Assembly (NCBI GenBank): GCA_000435615.1
Contig: FR882012.1
Span: 63,437 to 76,732 of the forward strand
From: Firmicutes bacterium CAG:238
GTDB taxonomy: Bacteria > Bacillota > Clostridia > Peptostreptococcales > Anaerovoracaceae
Direction: 5' to 3'
DNA: 13,296 nt
The stretch's first letter is position 1, and each line of letters begins with the position of its first letter. The notes beneath the pieces were generated by a model. It did no database searches. It was not told the DNA's origin and was given only the letters and a program-made list of their open reading frames with translations. A program made the translations under genes and the position numbers. Shown here piece by piece: positions 1 to 6,308 of this stretch.

Positions 1-1
1 G

Positions 2-331
2 GCATTCTGCCTTTTGATTCCGGACTATGTACCGGGCTGGATGCTCATCATCATTTTGGCAAGAGAATTCACTGTTGCGGGAATGCGTACGGTGGCCGCG
101 TCCGAAGGAATTGTAATCGCTGCGGGCATGAGCGGAAAAATCAAAACCGTTCTTCAGATGATTGCGGTGCCGATGCTTTTGCTTCTGCCGGCACTTTCGG
201 GTATCAGCGCGCACATGATCTATACCGTTTATTATTATGTAACGTATGCGTTCCTTTGGGCGAGCCTTGTAATGACTGTATACTCCGGTGCCGAATATGT
301 GATTAAGAACAAAGAGGTGTTCAGACAGTAA
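2..331 (+). CDS. pgsA: CDP-diacylglycerol--glycerol-3-phosphate 3-phosphatidyltransferase, 3' part
   Basis: This is the C-terminal part of phosphatidylglycerophosphate synthase; the 5' end lies outside the window, and the frame is open from base 2 (about 109 residues). The enzyme transfers the phosphatidyl group from CDP-diacylglycerol to glycerol-3-phosphate at the inner membrane, the committed step to phosphatidylglycerol and cardiolipin. The block REFTVAGMRTVAASEGIVIA, followed by GKIKTVLQM, is the hallmark of PgsA after the catalytic CDP-alcohol motif, which is itself upstream of the window. Two hydrophobic stretches follow (IAVPMLLLLPALSGI and the TVYYYVTYAFLWASLVM region), fitting the last membrane helices. 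The stop codon overlaps the start of cinA (TAATG), so the two are probably translationally coupled. The pgsA-cinA-recA order is common in Firmicutes. Confidence 0.93.
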   Translation, partial: AFCLLIPDYVPGWMLIIILAREFTVAGMRTVAASEGIVIAAGMSGKIKTVLQMIAVPMLLLLPALSGISAHMIYTVYYYVTYAFLWASLVMTVYSGAEYVIKNKEVFRQ

Positions 332-2082
332 TGAAAACAGCAATTTTGACAGTGGGAACCGAAATTTTATTCGGGCAGGTTGTAAATACAAATGCGGCTT
401 TTCTTTCGCAGCAGCTTCAGGACATTGGTTATGATGTCATGTATCACTATACCGTGGGAGACAATCCGCAGAGGCTGAAAGAGTTGATTGCTTTGGCATA
501 CAGAGACTGTGATTTGATTATTACGACAGGGGGACTTGGACCTACTCAGGATGATTTGACAAAGGAAATCATTTCGGAGTATTTCGAGGAAGAACTTGTA
601 TGTCACAAAGATGTGTTGTGCTGGCTGAAAACGACTTTCAGCCGTGCAGGGTACAATTGGACCGAAAACAACACGAAGCAGTCGTATTTTCCTAAGCATG
701 CCGAAATCCTTGACAATCTCGGGGGGACGGCGCCGGGATTCCTGCTCGAAAAAAACGGCAAGATGATTGCAGCCCTTCCGGGACCGCCGAGAGAAATGAC
801 GCTCATGTGGGAAGAGCAGCTGAAACCGCGTCTTGTTGCCAAGCAGGACAGCGTAATCTATTACAGAATCGTGCGGACATTTGCACTGGGGGAATCAACC
901 ATGGAGACAAAGCTTCTGCCGCTGATAGACGGCCAGACAGACCCTACGATTGCAACCTACGCAAAGGAAGGCGAGTGTTCTCTCCGCATAACATCAAAAA
1001 GAAAAACGCTCGAGGAAGCAAAAGCGGCAGTTGAGGAAATGCTTTCCAAAGTGAAGGAGAGTATCGGCGATTATATTTACAGTACAAATGATGAAGAACT
1101 TATCGACGTTGTCGGCAAAATCCTCCTTGCGAAAGGAATCACGATTTCCTGCTGTGAGTCCTGCACAGGGGGGCTCCTTGCAAAGTCACTTACGGACATT
1201 CCGGGAATATCGAAAGTGTTTGACCGGGGAATCGCAACCTATTCATGGAATGCAAAAATGGAGGAGCTGGGTGTAAAGCGCGAGACTTTGGAGAAATACA
1301 CGGCTGAAAGTCCTGAAGTTGCAAGGGAGATGGCAGAAGGACTGCGGGAAAAGACGGGTTCTGAACTTTGCATTTCGATAACCGGGATTGCAGGTCCTGA
1401 CGACATCGATGAGGCAAGGCCTGCAGGACTTGCATACATCGGCATTTGTTATGAGGGAAAAACCGATGTGGTGAAGACAAAACACCGCAATGTTTCACGA
1501 AAATACAACCGAAATTATATGCTTCTTGTAATGCTTAACGAAATTTACAAGCGCATTAAACACAAAAGAATTACGCCGGAAATTGTAAATGAAATTTATA
1601 AGGAATATGAAACGCCGGAACATGTCAGAAGACATTGTGCAGCTGTAGCAGACTGCGGAGTCAGAATCGCGAAAGCTCTCAATGCACACGGATTTCATCT
1701 TGACCTCGCTCTCATAAACGGTGCGGGACTTGCTCACGACGCAGCAAGAACCATGGAAAGACATTGGGATGTTATGGCCGAAAGGCTTAACGAAATGGGA
1801 TATTACGACGAGGCTGCCATTGTGAAGATGCATATGAATCCGGGTGAATATAATCCGGTGGATACGATTACGGAGTCGGATATCATATGTCTGGGAGACC
1901 GTCTTGTGAAAGAAGACACTTATGTCGGAATTGACAAACGTTTCGATTACATCATTGAAAAAGCAAGGAAACACGGCATCCTCGATTTTGATACAATCAT
2001 GGAGAACAAAGCGAAGATGCAGCATCTGCTTGACGAGATAGAAGATGTAATTGGCTGCAGTATTGACGATTTGTTCAAATAA
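331..2082 (+). CDS. cinA: CinA-type nicotinamide-nucleotide amidohydrolase/competence protein fused to a C-terminal HD domain
   Basis: A 583-residue protein, about 170 longer than ordinary CinA (~410-420). Residues 1-170 are the MoaB/MogA-like domain (TVGTEILFGQVVNTN, TTGGLGPTQDD, ALPGPP), which in the COG1058 family hydrolyses ADP-ribose-type pyrophosphates. Residues 175-250 are the linking domain. Residues 255-410 are the PncC-type NMN deamidase, with ESCTGG (276-281), the TYS tyrosine (304), NAK lysine (309) and TGIAGP (351-356). The extra part, about 428-583, is an HD phosphohydrolase domain: H435, H469-D470 and D523 fit the H...HD...D metal-ligand pattern. It most resembles HD domains found next to or fused with MobA-like nucleotidyltransferases. 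The start overlaps the pgsA stop and has AGAGGTG upstream. The CinA identity is secure; the HD substrate is unknown. A role in pyridine-nucleotide salvage is inferred. Confidence 0.93.
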   Translation: MKTAILTVGTEILFGQVVNTNAAFLSQQLQDIGYDVMYHYTVGDNPQRLKELIALAYRDCDLIITTGGLGPTQDDLTKEIISEYFEEELVCHKDVLCWLKTTFSRAGYNWTENNTKQSYFPKHAEILDNLGGTAPGFLLEKNGKMIAALPGPPREMTLMWEEQLKPRLVAKQDSVIYYRIVRTFALGESTMETKLLPLIDGQTDPTIATYAKEGECSLRITSKRKTLEEAKAAVEEMLSKVKESIGDYIYSTNDEELIDVVGKILLAKGITISCCESCTGGLLAKSLTDIPGISKVFDRGIATYSWNAKMEELGVKRETLEKYTAESPEVAREMAEGLREKTGSELCISITGIAGPDDIDEARPAGLAYIGICYEGKTDVVKTKHRNVSRKYNRNYMLLVMLNEIYKRIKHKRITPEIVNEIYKEYETPEHVRRHCAAVADCGVRIAKALNAHGFHLDLALINGAGLAHDAARTMERHWDVMAERLNEMGYYDEAAIVKMHMNPGEYNPVDTITESDIICLGDRLVKEDTYVGIDKRFDYIIEKARKHGILDFDTIMENKAKMQHLLDEIEDVIGCSIDDLFK

Positions 2083-2106
2083 AAAGCAGGGTATGGCGCA
2101 TTTTGC

Positions 2107-2135
2107 TTGACAGCGGGCAGAATGCGTTATATTAT
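2107..2135 (+). promoter_or_regulatory. Sigma-A-type promoter P1 upstream of recA
   Basis: TTGACA at 2107-2112, a 17-base spacer, then TATTAT at 2130-2135: a near-consensus vegetative promoter starting 25 bases after the cinA stop. It would give recA a long leader of about 100 bases that passes through the second promoter and the LexA box. Confidence 0.7.
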
Positions 2136-2169
2136 GTAAATAAATACCATATAAATTTTAAAAAAGTAC

Positions 2170-2198
2170 TTGACCTGAAGAACAAAATAGTATAAGAT
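2170..2198 (+). promoter_or_regulatory. Probable second recA promoter P2 (LexA-controlled)
   Basis: TTGACC at 2170-2175 is followed by TATAAG at 2191-2196 (15-base spacing) or TAAGAT at 2193-2198 (17-base spacing). Either -10 box would place the transcription start near 2203, directly in front of the LexA box at 2210-2221. The -35 match is good and the -10 match is moderate. Confidence 0.5.
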
Positions 2199-2209
2199 AA
2201 GAACAAGAA

Positions 2210-2221
2210 GAACAGATGTTC
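2210..2221 (+). promoter_or_regulatory. LexA (DinR) SOS box of recA
   Basis: GAACAGATGTTC has the Gram-positive SOS-box form GAAC-N4-GTTC with perfect arms. It lies between the likely P2 start and the recA ribosome site, a position where bound LexA would block transcription from either promoter. This predicts DNA-damage induction of recA as in Bacillus and Clostridium; lexA itself is not in the window. Confidence 0.82.
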
Positions 2222-2241
2222 TATTTTCGGAGGGACAGAAA

Positions 2242-3342
2242 ATGAGTGTAAACAACACAATGAGCGAGAAAGATAAAGCTTTAGAAGCCGCAATGGCGCA
2301 GATACAGAAACAGTTCGGCAAGGGTTCGATTATGAAACTCGGTGACGATACCGCACACATGAACATCGGTGCAATTTCAACCGGATCGATAAGCCTTGAT
2401 ATTGCAACCGGAATCGGCGGCGTACCGAAGGGAAGAATTGTTGAGATTTTCGGACCGGAATCTTCCGGTAAAACGACCCTTACATTACATATTATAGCAG
2501 AAACGCAGAAGGCGGGCGGCAAGGCCGCATTTATCGATGCAGAACATGCACTTGACCCCGTATATGCGAAGAACCTTGGCGTTGATGTCGGTGAACTCAT
2601 CGTTTCGCAGCCGGATACCGGTGAACAGGCTCTCGAAATCTGTGATATGCTCGTACGAAGCGGTGCACTTGACGTTGTCGTAATCGACTCCGTGGCTGCA
2701 CTTGTGCCTAAGGCGGAAATTCAAGGTGAAATGGGTGATTCCCATGTGGGTTTACAGGCAAGACTGATGTCTCAGGCATTGAGAAAGATTACGGGTACGG
2801 TCAACAAGTCCAACACTTGTGTTATATTTATCAACCAGCTCAGAGAGAAAGTCGGCGTCATGTTCGGCAATCCTGAAGTTACGACTGGCGGAAGAGCACT
2901 TAAGTTCTATTCTTCCATGCGTCTTGACGTAAGAAGAATCGAGAGCATCAAGGCAGGCGACGGAGTCATCGGCAACCGAACCAGAGTTAAGGTGGTAAAG
3001 AACAAGGTTGCGCCTCCATTCAAACAGGCTGAATTTGATATTATGTACGGAGAAGGAATCTCCAAGGCCGGAGATATTCTCGACTGTGCGGTTGATGCCA
3101 AACTTATCGAGAAAGCAGGCTCCTGGTACAGCTTTGAAGGCAATCGAATCGGACAGGGAAGAGAGAATGTTAAAGTATATCTCAAAGAACACCCTGAGAT
3201 TATGGATAAGCTCGAAGGACAGCTTCTTGATCAGATTAAGAATGACGGCAAACAGGAGAAAGAGCCGGAAATTCCGGAAGAAGACATTTCCGCAATCATG
3301 GATTTGTTTGTTGATGAAGACGGCGTTGTGATAGAGGAGTAA
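2242..3342 (+). CDS. recA: Recombinase RecA
   Basis: RecA, 366 residues, cytoplasmic. It polymerises on single-stranded DNA, performs ATP-dependent strand exchange, and triggers LexA self-cleavage. Visible motifs: Walker A GPESSGKTT (71-79), EHALDPVYA (101-109), Walker B VVVIDS (145-150), the L1 loop QGEMGDSHVG (161-170), INQLREKVGVMFGNPE around L2 (197-212), TTGGRALKFY (214-223) and the C-terminal KAGSWYSF region (291-298). The acidic C-terminal tail is typical. The start at 2242 is preferred because GGAGGG at 2229-2234 lies 7 bases upstream; an internal ATG seven codons on has no comparable site. The gene has its own promoters and SOS box and ends at a strong palindromic terminator, so it is probably monocistronic. 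No recX or rny follows, although these are frequent downstream neighbours in this phylum. Confidence 0.98.
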   Translation: MSVNNTMSEKDKALEAAMAQIQKQFGKGSIMKLGDDTAHMNIGAISTGSISLDIATGIGGVPKGRIVEIFGPESSGKTTLTLHIIAETQKAGGKAAFIDAEHALDPVYAKNLGVDVGELIVSQPDTGEQALEICDMLVRSGALDVVVIDSVAALVPKAEIQGEMGDSHVGLQARLMSQALRKITGTVNKSNTCVIFINQLREKVGVMFGNPEVTTGGRALKFYSSMRLDVRRIESIKAGDGVIGNRTRVKVVKNKVAPPFKQAEFDIMYGEGISKAGDILDCAVDAKLIEKAGSWYSFEGNRIGQGRENVKVYLKEHPEIMDKLEGQLLDQIKNDGKQEKEPEIPEEDISAIMDLFVDEDGVVIEE

Positions 3343-3371
3343 TTTACAGTTTATAATGAACAAAAACATTG

Positions 3372-3408
3372 AAAAGTCAAGCTTTTTTTCAAAAAAGCTT
3401 GACTTTTA
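3372..3408 (+). terminator. Palindromic terminator after recA, probably bidirectional
   Basis: Perfect 17-base inverted repeat: 3372-3388 (AAAAGTCAAGCTTTTTT) pairs with 3391-3407 across a 2-base centre. In practice an 11-13 bp stem closing an A/T loop would form, ending in TTTT. The symmetry gives U-rich runs on both strands. Its right arm also contains the -35 element of the next promoter. Confidence 0.8.
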
Positions 3409-3427
3409 GCCATTTAGGTGATATTAT
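3399..3427 (+). promoter_or_regulatory. Sigma-A-type promoter of rplU-rpmA
   Basis: TTGACT at 3399-3404, 17-base spacer, TATTAT at 3422-3427. The -35 hexamer lies within the descending arm of the recA terminator. The start near 3434 leaves a leader of about 87 bases. Confidence 0.72.
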
Positions 3428-3433
3428 AACTGA

Positions 3434-3520
3434 GTTGAGCCGCGCAGACCGGGTAAGTAAGTTCCGGATTTGGTTTGGACACCCGCAATGGCGAGACTGG
3501 ATAGAGGAGGATAAATATTA
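3434..3520 (+). ncRNA. Structured 5' leader of rplU (candidate L21 leader)
   Basis: The untranslated stretch before rplU is more GC-rich than neighbouring spacers and can fold: CAGACC (3445-3450) pairs with GGTTTG (3472-3477), enclosing a CCGG...CCGG inner hairpin; GCC at 3439-3441 can meet GGC at 3490-3492. Firmicutes rplU operons carry a conserved L21 leader (Rfam L21_leader, RF00559) thought to mediate autoregulation by L21. Position and size fit, but I recognise it from context and folding rather than from an exact consensus. The ribosome site GAGGAGG (3504-3510) closes the leader. Confidence 0.55.
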
Positions 3521-4027
3521 ATGTACGCAGTAATTGAAACTGGTGGAAAACAGTACAGAGTACAGGAAGGCGACGTTATCACTGTTGAGAAATTAAACGT
3601 TGAAGCAGGTCAGGCGGTTACTTTCGATAAGGTACTCGTATTAGGAGAAGGCAAGGATGTTAAAGTTGGAACTCCTTACCTTGATGCTGCTGTAACAGGT
3701 ACAGTAGTAGAAAACGGAAAAGGTCAGAAGGTTATTATCTTCAAGTACAAGGCTAAGAAAGACTACAGAAAGAAACAGGGTCACAGACAGCCATACACAA
3801 TGGTTAAGATCGAAAGCTTAACAGGTGCAGCGCCTAAGAAGGCAGCAGCTCCTAAGGCTGAAAAGGCTGTAGTTGAAGAAAAAGCTGAAGCAAAACCTGC
3901 TAAGAAGGTTTCCGCTTCCATGAAGAAAGACGAATTAATTGCTTTTGCTAAAGAAAACAATATCGCTATCGACGAAAAAGCTACTAAGGCTGTAATCATC
4001 GAAGCTATTGAAGCAGCATTAAAGTAA
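3521..4027 (+). CDS. rplU: 50S ribosomal protein bL21 with C-terminal SAP/HeH-like extension
   Basis: Large-subunit protein bL21, which binds 23S rRNA. Residues 1-102 are the full L21 domain: MYAVIETGGKQYRVQEGD at the start, VLVLGEGKDVKVGTPY (38-53), then FKYKAKKDYRKKQGHRQPYT (74-93), the family signature. The usual protein ends at about 103 residues; this one has 168. Residues 103-130 are an Ala/Lys/Glu/Pro-rich linker. Residues 134-168 (starting MKKDELIAFAKENNI) look like a small helix-extended-helix or SAP/Rho-N-type module, which in other proteins binds nucleic acid. Start chosen from the L21 N-terminus and GAGGAGG 10 bases upstream. It is the first gene of rplU-rpmA with its own promoter and structured leader. 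The tail function is unknown; extra rRNA contact is an inference. Confidence 0.95.
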   Translation: MYAVIETGGKQYRVQEGDVITVEKLNVEAGQAVTFDKVLVLGEGKDVKVGTPYLDAAVTGTVVENGKGQKVIIFKYKAKKDYRKKQGHRQPYTMVKIESLTGAAPKKAAAPKAEKAVVEEKAEAKPAKKVSASMKKDELIAFAKENNIAIDEKATKAVIIEAIEAALK

Positions 4028-4057
4028 TTTATCTTATACGGTTAGGAGGTACTTTTT

Positions 4058-4318
4058 ATGGCAAGTAAAAAAGGTGTAGGTAGCTCTAAGAACGGTCGTG
4101 ATTCCGAGTCCAAACGACTTGGACTGAAGGCTGGCGACGGTCAGTTCGTAAGCGCAGGCAGCATTCTTGTAAGACAGAGAGGAACGAAGTTCCACCCTGG
4201 TAACAATGTTGGCATCGGCGGAGATGATACTTTGTTCGCAAAGATCGACGGAGCAGTTAAGTTTGAAAGAAAAGACAAGACCAGAAAACAGGTCAGCGTT
4301 TATCCGAAAGAAGCTTAA
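4058..4318 (+). CDS. rpmA: 50S ribosomal protein bL27, leaderless form
   Basis: bL27, 86 residues, whose N-terminal arm reaches the peptidyl-transferase centre. Motifs ASKKGVGSSKNGRDSESKRLG (2-22, nearly the whole N-terminal arm), GTKFHPGNNVGIGGDDTLFA (43-62) and the basic C-terminus are standard. In most Firmicutes L27 is made with a short leader ending in a phenylalanine-rich site that the protease Prp removes, and prp sits between rplU and rpmA. Here the protein begins Met-Ala-Ser-Lys-Lys, which is the mature form. An in-frame TAG at 4043-4045 rules out a leader, and only 30 bases separate it from rplU, so prp is absent here. AGGAGG (4044-4049) lies 8 bases before the start. Probably co-transcribed with rplU. 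Confidence 0.97.
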   Translation: MASKKGVGSSKNGRDSESKRLGLKAGDGQFVSAGSILVRQRGTKFHPGNNVGIGGDDTLFAKIDGAVKFERKDKTRKQVSVYPKEA

Positions 4319-4328
4319 TTAGATTTTT

Positions 4329-4363
4329 AGACCCTGTACATAGTTTGCACAGGGTCTTTTTTT
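4329..4363 (+). terminator. Intrinsic terminator between rpmA and obg
   Basis: AGACCCTGT (4329-4337) pairs perfectly with ACAGGGTCT (4349-4357) across an 11-base loop, followed by a run of seven T. The obg ribosome site begins three bases later, leaving no room for a promoter after it, so this probably works as a partial attenuator inside the cluster. Confidence 0.85.
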
Positions 4364-4381
4364 GCAAAGGAGGTTTCCATT

Positions 4382-5686
4382 ATGTTCGTAGACAGAGCCA
4401 AAATATATATTAAGTCGGGCAAGGGCGGCGACGGAGCTGTAACCTTCAGAAGAGAGCCTTTTGTTCCGGAGGGCGGTCCGGACGGCGGCGACGGCGGCAG
4501 AGGCGGCGATGTTATTTTCATGGCAGACCGTAATCTCAGAACGCTTATGGACTTCAAATACAAGAAAAAATATGAAGCAGAGTCAGGCCAAAACGGCATG
4601 AAAAAGAAGCGTTTCGGCAAGGCAGGCGAAAACCTTATCATCAAGGTTCCGCTTGGAACCGTTATCATCGATGAGGCCAGCGGTCTTGTGATGAAGGACT
4701 TAACCGAGGACGGCGAATCTTTCGTGGCAGCCAAAGGCGGCAGAGGAGGCAGAGGCAATACGAATTTCAAGAATTCAGTAAGACAGGCACCAAACTTTGC
4801 AGAAGCGGGCGGCGCAGCGAAAGAGCGAAATGTCATTCTGGAGCTGAAGCTGATTGCGGATGTAGGTCTGGTAGGGTTTCCGAATGTCGGAAAATCATCA
4901 CTCCTTGCTGTAGCGACAAGCGCACAGCCGAAGATTGCAAACTATCACTTTACGACGATTGATCCGAATCTGGGTGTGGTTAAGATTTATGACAGCAGCT
5001 TCGTAATGGCCGATATTGCAGGAATCATCGAAGGCGCAAGCGAGGGCCTTGGAATGGGATTTAAATTCCTTAAACATATCGAAAGAACCAAAGTGCTGAT
5101 TCATGTAGTGGATGTTTCGGGAAGCGAAGGCAGAAACCCGATCGACGATTTCAACAAGATAAACAAGGAGCTTGAGGCGTACAGCCCGAGAATTCTTAAA
5201 AAACCGCAGCTTGTTGCCGCAAACAAGATTGATATGATTGACGAAGACGACCCTCAGTACCTCGAATTCAAGAAATATGTTGAGGACTTGGGATATAAAG
5301 TGTTCCCAATGTCTGCACCGCTTAATTTGGGCGTTGAAGAAATTCTGGGTGCGGCGCTCAATGAACTGAATCGTATTGAGCAGGATCCTAGCCTGCAAGA
5401 AGAGAATACGACGGACTTCTTTGATTTTGAGGCGGAGGACAATGATCCGACCTATCGTGATATCATCTGCGGATACGATGAGGAAGAGGATGTTTACACG
5501 CTTAGCGGCAAGCAGCTTTCCAAGATATTCAAGTCCACGAATTTTAACGATATGGGCTCTCTCAGATACCTTTACAAATATATCGAGAAGAAGGGTGCCA
5601 TTGAACAGCTCAAGGAGCTTGGCCTTGAAGAAGGGGACATTATCCGAATTGAGGATTACGACCTGGAATACTGGGACGAATTTTAA
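4382..5686 (+). CDS. obg: GTPase Obg/CgtA
   Basis: Obg, 434 residues, a ribosome-associated GTPase needed for late 50S assembly and linked to stress and sporulation entry in Bacillus. Residues 1-157 are the glycine-rich Obg fold (SGKGGDGAVTFRREPFVPEG, then GGDGGRGGDV). The G domain spans 158-330: G1 GFPNVGKS (165-172), switch threonines at 191-192, G3 DIAG (211-214), G4 NKID (281-284), G5 SA (311-312). G3 usually reads DIPG in this family; the alanine at 213 is a mild variant that leaves the essential D and G. Residues about 352-434 form the C-terminal OCT domain (YTLSGKQLSKIF, GDIIRIEDYDLEYWDE). AAAGGAGGT at 4366-4374 precedes the ATG by 7-8 bases. Linkage to rplU/rpmA is conserved in bacteria. 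Confidence 0.98.
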   Translation: MFVDRAKIYIKSGKGGDGAVTFRREPFVPEGGPDGGDGGRGGDVIFMADRNLRTLMDFKYKKKYEAESGQNGMKKKRFGKAGENLIIKVPLGTVIIDEASGLVMKDLTEDGESFVAAKGGRGGRGNTNFKNSVRQAPNFAEAGGAAKERNVILELKLIADVGLVGFPNVGKSSLLAVATSAQPKIANYHFTTIDPNLGVVKIYDSSFVMADIAGIIEGASEGLGMGFKFLKHIERTKVLIHVVDVSGSEGRNPIDDFNKINKELEAYSPRILKKPQLVAANKIDMIDEDDPQYLEFKKYVEDLGYKVFPMSAPLNLGVEEILGAALNELNRIEQDPSLQEENTTDFFDFEAEDNDPTYRDIICGYDEEEDVYTLSGKQLSKIFKSTNFNDMGSLRYLYKYIEKKGAIEQLKELGLEEGDIIRIEDYDLEYWDEF

Positions 5687-5693
5687 ACCAATC

Positions 5694-5721
5694 AAACACC
5701 GCAATCCGCGGTGTTTTTTTT
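5694..5721 (+). terminator. Intrinsic terminator after obg
   Basis: AAACACCGC (5694-5702) pairs with GCGGTGTTT (5708-5716) over a 5-base loop, followed by an unbroken run of eight T (5714-5721). Classic rho-independent terminator ending the rplU-rpmA-obg unit. Confidence 0.92.
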
Positions 5722-5734
5722 GTGCGCTCCTTCA

Positions 5735-5740
5735 TACAAT
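5735..5740 (+). promoter_or_regulatory. Possible -10 element before the SpoIVFA-like gene
   Basis: TACAAT matches five of six bases of the -10 consensus and sits between the obg terminator and the ribosome site GGAGGAAG (5759-5766). The -35 region would fall in the T-rich tail of the terminator and matches poorly. The strong terminator just upstream implies that some promoter lies here. Confidence 0.3.
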
Positions 5741-5769
5741 GAAACATAGGTAATGTATGGAGGAAGAAA

Positions 5770-6285
5770 ATGAAATATAAAGAAAAAATTTTCCTGCAGG
5801 TAATCGTTTGCTGCATGATTTTTACGGTAGTTAAAGCAGGAAGTATACTCAACATAAAAGAACTCGACGGAATAAAATGTGCCGTAAAGGAGCAGTTTGA
5901 AAAGAATTATTCTGTTGATGAGGTGAAAGAGGCGGGTTCGGAACTCCTTGAAAGGGCAAAAGGTGCCCCCGAAGTGATTGCAAGTACAATCATACAAGCA
6001 AATCAGCTTGGGGAGTACGGGCAGCCTATTGATGAAGATACTGACAAGAAGGTACGCTGCGTTTATGCCACAAATGCAGGCATGGTTATCACATCCGGCA
6101 TAAGCAAGGAACTCGGAAGTTTCGTTAAAATACAGCATGATACGAAGATTTCAACATACGGCAGCCTCACGGAAGTAAAAGTTGTTCAAGGCGACAAAGT
6201 AAAAAAAGGGGATATTATCGGCACCTATGAATCCGGGAGCAGCAAAAAGTTTTATTATAATTTAGAGGAAAATTTGCAAACTTAA
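5770..6285 (+). CDS. Membrane-anchored degenerate LytM/M23-domain protein, SpoIVFA-like
   Basis: A 171-residue protein with an N-terminal membrane helix (about 7-25), a mostly helical charged stretch (30-90) and a C-terminal LytM/M23-type beta domain (about 95-167: CVYATNAGMVITSG, GSFVKIQHDTKISTYGSL, VVQGDKVKKGDIIGTYES). None of the zinc ligands of active M23 peptidases is in place: the HxGxD segment is missing, the usual YAHL reads YGSL, and the final HLHFE reads FYYNL. It is therefore a scaffold-type pseudo-peptidase. SpoIVFA of Bacillus has exactly this plan, and in many Clostridia an M23-type gene sits just before the same radical SAM gene, often with spoIVFB. SpoIIQ-like is the main alternative. 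Ribosome site GGAGGAAG. I leave the symbol blank because the assignment is by architecture and context. Confidence 0.8.
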   Translation: MKYKEKIFLQVIVCCMIFTVVKAGSILNIKELDGIKCAVKEQFEKNYSVDEVKEAGSELLERAKGAPEVIASTIIQANQLGEYGQPIDEDTDKKVRCVYATNAGMVITSGISKELGSFVKIQHDTKISTYGSLTEVKVVQGDKVKKGDIIGTYESGSSKKFYYNLEENLQT

Positions 6286-6308
6286 TACAAAAAACACCCA
6301 TTCTATGT

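Noticed and set aside
1495..2025. Minus-strand open frame of 176 codons opposite the HD part of cinA
   Set aside because: Considered because it covers the unusual extension, but the plus-strand reading shows conserved HD metal ligands in the right order, so the plus strand is the coding one.
2752..3369. Minus-strand open frame of 205 codons opposite recA
   Set aside because: Antisense to conserved RecA sequence and reaching into its terminator; composition typical of a shadow frame.
4898..5704. Long minus-strand open frame of 268 codons opposite obg
   Set aside because: It lies wholly antisense to the conserved obg frame, has no ribosome site I could find, and its translation is Cys/Phe/Ile/Arg-rich with no family resemblance: a shadow of the coding strand.
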